Source: Acidobacteriota bacterium (lineage in GTDB: Bacteria > Acidobacteriota > Thermoanaerobaculia > Multivoradales > JAHEKO01). Taken from it: 5,211 bases of DNA. This document shows, piece after piece, positions 1 to 5,211 of the stretch. The DNA is taken from assembly GCA_006227875.1 (NCBI GenBank), contig SBFI01000106.1, positions 1-5,211 on the forward strand, in the 5' to 3' direction. Each line of letters begins with the position of its first letter. The stretch's first letter is position 1. The translations under genes and the position numbers were made by a program. The notes beneath the pieces were generated by a model. It was given only the letters and a program-made list of their open reading frames with translations. It was not told where the DNA came from and did no database searches.

Positions 1-300
1 CTCGGTACCGCCGAAAAGACGATTCTGGGACTTGGCAATCTCGACCACGAGCACGGCCTGGGCCTCGGGCAGATGGGCGAGCTTGCCAACGATCTCCTCC
101 ATCGCCTGCGTCTCCTCGACGCTGAATTGCCGGTCGGCGTGGGCGACGCGTCCCATGATGTAGGCAAATGCGGCAATGTACCGGGCCAACTCGGGTTCGA
201 GCGCTTCCAGCTCGCCGACAATCTTGCGCACGGTCTCCGTACTCTGCTCGTCGGCGGTCTCCGCCTGCTCACCCAGCCCAAGAAGATCGAGTATCCCCAT
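1..300 (-). CDS. TerB-like (tellurite resistance TerB family) protein, 3' end beyond window
   Basis: The minus strand is open from an ATG at 300-298 to the left edge, giving 100 residues with no stop. After a short variable N-terminus (MGILDLLGLG, then an acidic linker), residues about 22-95 read as amphipathic helices. They include RYIAAFAYIMGRVAHADRQF (40-59), followed by acidic VEE (61-63) and an AKSQNRLFGG stretch (89-98). The Asp56...Glu63 spacing matches the acidic D-x-x-[FI]-S-x-x-E pattern of TerB/DjlA-type helical domains, which are thought to bind metal. TerB proteins are usually soluble and cytoplasmic, linked to stress or envelope-associated Ter systems; the exact role here is unknown. 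The start lies 2 nt after the stop of the VWA gene. No clear Shine-Dalgarno precedes it, so translation is probably coupled to that gene. The C-terminal part is missing. The family call is from recalled resemblance and is fairly secure; the function is not. Confidence 0.82.
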   Translation of the reverse strand, partial: MGILDLLGLGEQAETADEQSTETVRKIVGELEALEPELARYIAAFAYIMGRVAHADRQFSVEETQAMEEIVGKLAHLPEAQAVLVVEIAKSQNRLFGGTE

Positions 301-302
301 GA

Positions 303-3300
303 CTATCTGAAGTATCCGGCAATCGTTCGCGCCTTGAGGCCCGGCTTGGCCACCGCGACCTCTACCCGCCGCCACTCCTTGCCACCCATGTCGCGTGAGT
401 AGTATCCCACGAGATACTGGCTGCGAAGCTCCTCCTCGATTTCTCGATAGACGTCTTCCATATCGTCTCCCACCCGTGCCATGAAGACCCGACCACCCAC
501 CGACTCGGCAAGATTCTCGAGCCGATCGAGAAATCCACGAACGCTCAAGCCCTTGCCCTCGGTACGGACGATCTCATTGTTGGACACGATGATATAGATC
601 GGCACCCCGACCCGCCTCGCAAAGCGGAGGGCCGTGCGGTAGGAGAAGTCGGGATCCTCGTCTGCCCCATCCGAGTAGACGATAAGGGCCTTCTTGCCGG
701 GCACACCCTGGAGCTGGACCAACGAATAGACGATCGCCTGCCAAATCGCAGTCTTGCCGTTCGGCTGGAGCTTGTTCAGGGACTCGACGACCTCCGGGAG
801 ATCCGATGTCGTAGTCCGCGCCATCTTTGGCTGGCCACCAAAGCCGACAATGAACACCCGGTCCCGGCGGGTGGTGAGCTTGCGGATGAATTCGGCGGCC
901 GCAAACTGCACATCCGGCAGCTTGACGAACATGGAGGCCGAGGAATCTATCGCTAGGCCTACCGTCAATGGCAGGTCACCGGCGTCGCTGAAGGTGGCGA
1001 TCTCCTGCGGCTTCCCAGCCTCGGCAACTCTGAATTGGTCCTTAGTCATGCCGCGCACCGGATGCCCTCGGCGATCGGTAACGACCACGTAGAGCTCCAT
1101 GAGATTGACCTGGAGGCGCTCACTCGAGCCCGGGCTGTTGAGAAAGACGACATCCTCAGAGCTGGCGCCATCCTCGAGATAGGCAACCACTCGAATGAAA
1201 CCGGTTGGCGAGTCCTCGGGAATGACCACCCTCTGCCTGAACGGTCGAGCGTAGCGGGTCGCAACCAGCGAGTCCTTCCAATAGAACTCGACCCGATCGA
1301 TCCCCTCACCGCGGCGAGGCTCGACAGCGGCCTCTACATCGACCGGCCCAACGAGCTTCCGTGGCTTACCGGACTCGGTGTGAGGGACCGGCTCGACAAT
1401 CCGCACGCCAAATACCCCGGAGCCCTCGTTGACGATCAGGAAGTCGCGGCCCAGCTCTTCGCCGGACGATCCATAGGCTACGACCTCGACGCGTCGCGGC
1501 TGGGGCAGAGGGCCCAGGTCCAGAACCGCCGAGAAGGGCCGGGATCGGCGAACCGCCTCGCGCTCCCCATCGAGGTAGAAGTCGACCCTGGCGACTTCCG
1601 ACTCCGATACCACCGTCTCCAGCGTGGTCTGGCCCATGGCCAGGATGTGCCGTGGCGCCATCAGGTGAATGACTTTTGGGGCCGGCAAGACCAGGGAGGC
1701 CACGTCATCGACCGCCATGGCGCCCGCCTCGGCCGACTCGAAGACCGAAGCGAAGACACCACCCCACAGCCCCGTACTCAGCTCCTCGACCAGGACCATC
1801 ACCGGCCCGTCGGGAGCCTTCTTCAGGGGGACCGAGAGCTCGAGGGCGCGGTCCTCGAAGCTCCTCTCCTCGTCGGGGAAGGCGAGCCCCGACGCCGGCT
1901 CCGCCACCAACAGCTGATGATCGATCTCGACCCTCCCCTCGCTGTCCTCGGAGGCCAGGCTGACCCGCAAAGGAACCGTCTCGCTTCTTTCCAGAACTTC
2001 GGCAGAGGCCTCGAACTGGATGACCACCTGATTCTCCGCCCCAGGCTCGGCAGGCTGGAGGGCCGCGGAGACGGGCAGATCCCCTTCGTCGATCTCGTCG
2101 TTCAGTAGCTGGCGGGACCTCACCGTCGCCACGACTTCGGGCGTGACCGCCGACACCCACTCCCTCGACCGCACTACCGCGGGGGACTCGCCCTCTCCAG
2201 CATCGGCGAGCACGCTGATATCGATCCTCTCCATTCCGGTTTTGGACCCGTCAGAGTCGAGCGTCACCTGGCGGCGTTGCGGCAGCCTCTCCAGCAAGTC
2301 GGTCAGTTGCAGGTCGGTGCCCAAGACCTCACCACCCGTGATCTGCGCCAGTACCTGAAGCGGGACAACCGGGTTGAGCAGCACCGGGCCGGTCTCCTCC
2401 TCGTCCCTGGCTTTGCGCCTCTCCCTGAGCACCTTGGTGGGATCGAATCCGATCGTCGTCTTGTCGACGAGCCGGCCATCTTGATAGATGACGTCCACCT
2501 TGTCGGCGCCCTCCTGGACTTGGGGAGAATCATCACCCGGGGTGAGCAGCAGATCCTCACGCACCGGCGGCATCGACGGAAAGGTGGTCCATCCAAAGAC
2601 TGAAAGTACCTGGCCGAGCTCCTCGACCGAGGGGGTGATGGGACCCGATTGGAGCGCGCCGGCTACCGGCCCGATGAGAGACGGGTCGATCTGCGAGCGG
2701 TAGAAGTCGGCCGGCTCGGCGTCGAACCCGCTACCGATGTAGAAGAGGGCCTTGGGTCCCGGAGCTCGGTTTTCCACCGCCCAGGTCAAGAGTCTCTCCC
2801 GTTGACCGCGCAAGACCTGTCTCTCCTGAGCGTGTGCCTCGGCGACTGCGTGCGAGAGGTCGACGGTGCCGGCGCTCCCCTCCTGCTCTTCCTCCTCGGG
2901 CTCGATCAAGGCGAGCAGCTCCCGCCGGATCCCTGCCTGCAGATCTTGCGCATCCTCGCGCAGGCGGAGCCACCCCAGCGCCTGTCTCAGGGCGTCCGGA
3001 TCTCGGGTCGGCGGCAGGGCGGTTTTCACCTCGGCCCCGCCGAGCACGACCTCGACCGGTCCCAGGCGGGTGAGCTCCACCGCCTTGCCGGCCAACTCGA
3101 TGGTGGCATTACGAAAGACGATCGAATCGCTCAGCAGCTGGTCGAAATAGAGCACGACCCGCCAGTTCGCCCCCACCGAGCCGCGATCGGACACCCCGAC
3201 CAGATCCTCGCCGGAGCGCACCTCGAGCTCGCCCGCCATTGTCGCCAGGGGTCTCCCCTCCCCGTCCAGAAGCTCGATCTGGAGGTCCATGGGCCCGGCA

Positions 3301-3413
3301 GTGACCGGCTCGTCGACAGCCTCCAGGATCTCGGTCGAGACGACCCCCAAGACCACGGCCAGCAAAAGTCCGGCGACAAGTAGGTTTATCTTAGTCAGTC
3401 GATTCCCCCTCAA
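303..3413 (-). CDS. Acidobacterial-type VWA domain protein, exported, two VWA modules and tandem Ig-like units
   Basis: This 1036-residue protein starts with a basic stretch (R2, R5, K8) and a hydrophobic segment (about 9-25), a signal peptide or N-terminal anchor with no clear AxA cleavage site. Residues about 40-400 form a degenerate VWA module. Residues about 450-570 are beta-rich. Two Ig-like units follow at about 581-663 and 670-760. A canonical VWA module occupies about 768-1020. It opens with YVVVTDRRGHPVRGMTKDQF (775-794), typical of the 'VWFA-related Acidobacterial' family, and has a complete MIDAS: D823-x-S825-x-S827, T888 and D915. The family is presumed to mediate metal-dependent protein binding outside the cytoplasm; no partner is known. 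An acidic run (EPEEEEQEG, 171-179) lies in a helical insert of the first module. The first possible start is TTG at 3413, because an in-frame TAG sits at 3443-3441. A purine-rich stretch instead favours CTG at codon 6 (3398). The stop (TAG, 305-303) nearly abuts the TerB-like gene downstream. The family call is strong; the biological role is unknown. Confidence 0.93.
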   Translation of the reverse strand: MRGNRLTKINLLVAGLLLAVVLGVVSTEILEAVDEPVTAGPMDLQIELLDGEGRPLATMAGELEVRSGEDLVGVSDRGSVGANWRVVLYFDQLLSDSIVFRNATIELAGKAVELTRLGPVEVVLGGAEVKTALPPTRDPDALRQALGWLRLREDAQDLQAGIRRELLALIEPEEEEQEGSAGTVDLSHAVAEAHAQERQVLRGQRERLLTWAVENRAPGPKALFYIGSGFDAEPADFYRSQIDPSLIGPVAGALQSGPITPSVEELGQVLSVFGWTTFPSMPPVREDLLLTPGDDSPQVQEGADKVDVIYQDGRLVDKTTIGFDPTKVLRERRKARDEEETGPVLLNPVVPLQVLAQITGGEVLGTDLQLTDLLERLPQRRQVTLDSDGSKTGMERIDISVLADAGEGESPAVVRSREWVSAVTPEVVATVRSRQLLNDEIDEGDLPVSAALQPAEPGAENQVVIQFEASAEVLERSETVPLRVSLASEDSEGRVEIDHQLLVAEPASGLAFPDEERSFEDRALELSVPLKKAPDGPVMVLVEELSTGLWGGVFASVFESAEAGAMAVDDVASLVLPAPKVIHLMAPRHILAMGQTTLETVVSESEVARVDFYLDGEREAVRRSRPFSAVLDLGPLPQPRRVEVVAYGSSGEELGRDFLIVNEGSGVFGVRIVEPVPHTESGKPRKLVGPVDVEAAVEPRRGEGIDRVEFYWKDSLVATRYARPFRQRVVIPEDSPTGFIRVVAYLEDGASSEDVVFLNSPGSSERLQVNLMELYVVVTDRRGHPVRGMTKDQFRVAEAGKPQEIATFSDAGDLPLTVGLAIDSSASMFVKLPDVQFAAAEFIRKLTTRRDRVFIVGFGGQPKMARTTTSDLPEVVESLNKLQPNGKTAIWQAIVYSLVQLQGVPGKKALIVYSDGADEDPDFSYRTALRFARRVGVPIYIIVSNNEIVRTEGKGLSVRGFLDRLENLAESVGGRVFMARVGDDMEDVYREIEEELRSQYLVGYYSRDMGGKEWRRVEVAVAKPGLKARTIAGYFR
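3399..3410 (-). promoter_or_regulatory. Possible Shine-Dalgarno inside the start of the VWA gene
   Basis: AGGGGG (3410-3405) is followed by a 6-nt spacer and an in-frame CTG at 3398-3396, which is good ribosome-binding geometry. It lies after the TTG at 3413, whose own upstream sequence has only G-rich tracts and no clear AGGAGG-like core. The site therefore suggests initiation at CTG, giving 1031 residues, but CTG starts are rare. The other in-frame choice is TTG at 3413. Confidence 0.35.
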
Positions 3414-3433
3414 ACTACGGTCCGCACCCCACC

Positions 3434-3461
3434 CCGGGCCCTATTCAAAAAGGGTGCCCGG
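3434..3461. repeat. Hairpin in the presumed leader of the VWA gene
   Basis: The arm 3434-3442 (CCGGGCCCT) pairs with 3451-3461 (AGGGTGCCCGG). This gives nine base pairs with a 2-nt bulge at 3454-3455 and an 8-nt loop (ATTCAAAA). On the leftward transcript it would end about 20 nt upstream of the TTG start, close enough to influence translation. No T-run follows on either strand, so it does not look like an intrinsic terminator. In GC-rich DNA such a structure can arise by chance. Confidence 0.4.
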
Positions 3462-3510
3462 CCTCCTATCCGCACCCACTTCCTCAGGGGAAAGGGCGCG
3501 TAAACAGCAG

Positions 3511-3519
3511 AATTTAGCA
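3511..3519 (-). promoter_or_regulatory. Weak extended -10-like site for the VWA-TerB pair
   Basis: On the minus strand TGCTAAATT (3519-3511) resembles an extended -10 element: a TG, one base, then a hexamer matching TATAAT at four of six positions. It sits in the least GC-rich part of the gap, about 100 nt upstream of the VWA start. No good -35 hexamer is found 16-18 nt further upstream. This is a guess from position and composition. Confidence 0.2.
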
Positions 3520-3643
3520 CTCGAAGACCACTCGCGGTCGGATTCGCTGACTTCTCGCTTCTCGCAGCCCTGGAATTTCCCCAACTCTCCTCGCCAAAAT
3601 GGCATTCCCACCTGGGCGGGAGGGTGACCCGGGAACCGCCAAA

Positions 3644-3662
3644 GCGGCCGCCGTCAGGCCGC
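3644..3662. repeat. Short GC-rich inverted repeat
   Basis: GCGGCC (3644-3649) and GGCCGC (3657-3662) form a perfect 6-bp stem with a 7-nt loop (GCCGTCA). It is not followed by a T-run on either strand. It is short and composed only of G and C, so chance is a reasonable explanation. Confidence 0.3.
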
Positions 3663-3759
3663 GGGTGTTCGGGCCGGCGTAGCATCGTCTTCGCTGCGGA
3701 GCCGGATCGAATACCCGGGGCCCAGGCGGCCGCCCCGCCAGCCCGGATTCGGGACCGCA

Positions 3760-3806
3760 GGGGCTCCCGGAGCGGAGCCATCTCCCGCGCAGCGGAGGGG
3801 AGCCCC
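3760..3806. repeat. 9-bp perfect inverted repeat in the intergenic region
   Basis: GGGGCTCCC (3760-3768) pairs perfectly with GGGAGCCCC (3798-3806) around a 29-nt loop. The motif AGCGGAG occurs twice, 20 bp apart, at 3771-3777 and 3791-3797: the first copy lies in the loop, the second ends at 3797, directly before the right arm. The structure lies about 150 nt upstream of the acyl-CoA synthetase start. It could be a leader structure, a protein-binding site or part of a dispersed palindromic repeat; nothing in the window decides between these. Confidence 0.4.
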
Positions 3807-3875
3807 CGGAGGTCTCGAAACCGGGCCACAATAGACGCCCAGGTAACGACACCTATCGGCCGGCACCGAGCGAGC

Positions 3876-3881
3876 TAGAAT
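3876..3881 (+). promoter_or_regulatory. Candidate -10 element for the acyl-CoA synthetase gene
   Basis: TAGAAT matches the sigma-70 -10 consensus TATAAT at five of six positions and lies 75 nt upstream of the ATG at 3957. The sequence 16-18 nt further upstream (around 3852-3859) has no recognisable TTGACA-like hexamer, so the promoter is only suggested. Confidence 0.3.
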
Positions 3882-3940
3882 ACGAAGTCGACACTGAGAC
3901 AGGGGGACATTGGACAGACGGGACCGCACGTCGGTTCCTG

Positions 3941-3948
3941 AAGGGGGG
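3941..3948 (+). promoter_or_regulatory. Shine-Dalgarno of the acyl-CoA synthetase gene
   Basis: The purine run AAGGGGGG ends 8 nt before the ATG at 3957-3959. It is the clearest ribosome-binding site in the window. It fixes the start of the synthetase, whose first residues (MAKTIIDILERTA) read as a normal N-terminus for the family. Confidence 0.7.
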
Positions 3949-3956
3949 ATCGGACC

Positions 3957-5211
3957 ATGGCCAAGACCATCATCGACATCCTCGAGCGCACCGCCCGCGA
4001 GCACGGCGAGCGGCCGGGAATGAAGTTCAAGCGGGCAGGTCGTTGGGAGACCATCACCTGGACCGAGTACCGGGACGGGGCGATGCAGGTGGCGAGGGGT
4101 CTGATCGCGCAGGGACTCCAGCCCGAACAGGGCGTCGTCATCATGGGCTTCAACCGGCCCGAGTGGTTCCTCGCCGACATCGGTGCCATAGCCGCGCAGG
4201 GGGTGCCGGCCGGGATCTACACCACCTGCACCGCCGAGCAGTGCGAGTACGTAGCCGATCACTCGAACGCCGCCGTGGCCGTGGTCGAGGACGTCTCCTA
4301 TCTGGAGAAGCTCGTAGCGGTCTGGGACCGGCTGCCGCAGCTCGAGACCATCGTTCTCATGGAGGGCTCGAGCGACCACAACCGCGTCCTGTCGTGGGAC
4401 GAGTTTCTCGAGTCCGCCGCCAACGTCTCCGAAGACCGACTTCAAGAGCGGATCGCCGCACAGCGACCAAACGACCTGTGCACCCTCATCTACACCTCCG
4501 GCACCACCGGCCCGCCCAAAGGTGTGATGCTCAGCCACCACAACATCATCTGGATCGGCGAGCGGGTAAAGGAGACCTTTGGTATCGGCAGCACTGAGAG
4601 CGTCCTGAGTTATCTGCCGCTCAGCCACATCGCCGAACAGGTCATCTCGCTCCACGGACCGATGGCGGGTGGTGCCTGCAGCTGGTTTGCCGAAAGCCTG
4701 GAGAAGCTGGGCGAGAACCTGCGCGAGGTGCGACCCCACTTCTTCTTTGGTGTGCCCCGAGTGTGGGAGAAGATCCAGGCCGGGATCGAGGCTGCCGGGG
4801 CTCAGAACCCACCTCTGAAGAAGAAGATCGCCGCCTGGGCCCGTCGCCAGGGTCTTGCCGGCGGCTACGCCGACCAGCGGGGAGAGAGCAAGCCGATGCT
4901 CTACGGGCTGGCCGACAAGCTGGTCTTCTCCAAGGTGCGGGCCAAACTGGGACTGGATCGGGCCCGGCTCTGTATCACCTCCGCCGCCCCCATCTCACGC
5001 CATACCCTCGAGTTCTTTCTCAGCCTCGGGATACCGATCCTCGAGGTCTATGGCATGAGCGAGTGCACGGGACCGGCGACCTTCTCCGAGCCCGATCGAT
5101 ACCGCACCGGCAAAGCCGGGTACGCCATCCCAGGGACCGATCTCAAGCTCGCCTCCGACGGCGAGGTCTGGATGCGTGGTCCCCACGTCTTTCTGGGCTA
5201 TTTCAGAAACC
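3957..5211 (+). CDS. Long-chain acyl-CoA synthetase (AMP-forming), FadD15/ACSBG-like, 3' end beyond window
   Basis: The product would activate fatty acids to acyl-CoA through an acyl-adenylate, using ATP and CoA, for beta-oxidation or lipid synthesis, in the cytoplasm or at the inner membrane face. The 418 visible residues cover most of the large N-terminal adenylation domain. The phosphate-binding motif YTSGTTGPPKGVMLSHHNI is at 179-197. YLPLSHIAEQ follows at 219-228 and FFGVPRVWEKI at 263-273. ITSAAPIS is at 340-347, and the adenine-binding YGMSE at 365-369 is followed by CTGP. The segment GKAGYAIPG (385-393) through GPHVFLGYF (408-416) resembles bubblegum-type (ACSBG) and FadD15-like long-chain enzymes more than short-chain ones. 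Families of this type usually run about 590-700 residues, so roughly the last third is missing, including the ribose-binding Asp and the catalytic Lys of the C-terminal lid. The start is an ATG 8 nt after a strong Shine-Dalgarno. The gene is divergent from the VWA-TerB pair, so a shared function is not implied. Substrate chain length cannot be read from the sequence. Confidence 0.95.
   Translation, partial: MAKTIIDILERTAREHGERPGMKFKRAGRWETITWTEYRDGAMQVARGLIAQGLQPEQGVVIMGFNRPEWFLADIGAIAAQGVPAGIYTTCTAEQCEYVADHSNAAVAVVEDVSYLEKLVAVWDRLPQLETIVLMEGSSDHNRVLSWDEFLESAANVSEDRLQERIAAQRPNDLCTLIYTSGTTGPPKGVMLSHHNIIWIGERVKETFGIGSTESVLSYLPLSHIAEQVISLHGPMAGGACSWFAESLEKLGENLREVRPHFFFGVPRVWEKIQAGIEAAGAQNPPLKKKIAAWARRQGLAGGYADQRGESKPMLYGLADKLVFSKVRAKLGLDRARLCITSAAPISRHTLEFFLSLGIPILEVYGMSECTGPATFSEPDRYRTGKAGYAIPGTDLKLASDGEVWMRGPHVFLGYFRN

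Larger units (their letters stand above)
3414..3956. other. Divergent intergenic region, no convincing gene
   Basis: About 540 bp separate the leftward VWA gene from the rightward acyl-CoA synthetase. Open frames here on both strands give low-complexity Arg/Pro/Gly/Ala-rich translations without recognisable motifs, so I regard them as chance frames in GC-rich DNA. The stretch about 3500-3610 is visibly less GC-rich than 3610-3830 and is the likelier place for a leftward promoter. The GC-rich part holds several inverted repeats, listed separately. I see no tRNA, no intrinsic terminator with a T-run and no recognisable riboswitch. Confidence 0.7.

Noticed and set aside
1035..2108. Plus-strand open frame of 357 codons antisense to the VWA gene
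   Set aside because: It lies entirely inside a well-supported gene. Its translation is rich in Arg, Asp, Leu and Gly with no recognisable motif, as expected from the mirrored codon bias of GC-rich DNA.
2649..3383. Plus-strand open frame of 244 codons antisense to the VWA N-terminal half
   Set aside because: It is explained by the codon bias of the opposite strand. It has no domain signature and no Shine-Dalgarno.
3552..3565. Tandem TTCTCGC repeat (two copies)
   Set aside because: Two 7-bp copies are too few to support a functional repeat.
3700..3722. T-arm-like stem-loop on the minus strand (CCGGG / TCCGG around TATTCGA), a possible tRNA fragment
   Set aside because: The loop does not match the TTCRANY pattern, and no acceptor, D or anticodon arms can be built around it.
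3410..3829. Minus-strand open frame of 139 codons ending at the VWA start, a possible leader gene
   Set aside because: Its stop (TGA, 3412-3410) overlaps the TTG start, which looks like coupling. The translation is low-complexity and Arg/Ala/Gly-rich with no domain, and another frame in the same stretch is equally open.
3654..4739. Minus-strand open frame of 361 codons across the gap and antisense to the acyl-CoA synthetase
   Set aside because: Most of it mirrors the strongly supported synthetase, and the part in the gap is Arg/Pro/Gly-rich without motifs. Overlap with a clear gene makes it implausible.

Overview
The window is GC-rich and holds three protein-coding genes around one non-coding gap. 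A large minus-strand gene belongs to the von Willebrand factor A (VWA) family that is typical of Acidobacteriota (the 'VWFA-related Acidobacterial domain' type). Together with the base composition and a TerB-like neighbour, this suggests Acidobacteriota or a close relative, perhaps the Thermoanaerobaculia/Holophagae side. That placement is inferred from recalled family resemblance, not from a search.

Layout. Positions 1-300 (minus) carry the first 100 codons of a TerB-like protein whose 3' end lies beyond the left edge. Positions 303-3413 (minus) carry a 1036-residue exported or membrane-anchored VWA protein. Its stop codon is 2 nt before the TerB-like start, so the two probably form an operon, VWA gene first. 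Positions 3414-3956 are a non-coding divergent intergenic region of about 540 bp with several GC-rich hairpins, weak promoter-like sites on both strands and a strong Shine-Dalgarno for the rightward gene. Positions 3957-5211 (plus) carry the first 418 codons of a long-chain acyl-CoA synthetase resembling the FadD15/ACSBG ('bubblegum') type, cut by the right edge.

The most interesting object is the VWA protein. It appears to contain two VWA modules. The C-terminal one has a complete metal-ion-dependent adhesion site (MIDAS). The N-terminal one has lost key MIDAS residues. Between them lie a beta-rich segment and two tandem Ig-like units that align without gaps at a 98-residue offset. The paired cytosolic-type TerB-like gene hints at an envelope stress or surface-assembly role, but no function can be assigned. 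The acyl-CoA synthetase points the other way and is probably an independent fatty-acid activation gene. I see no mobile element, CRISPR array, tRNA or rRNA, and no convincing evidence of a wholly new system.
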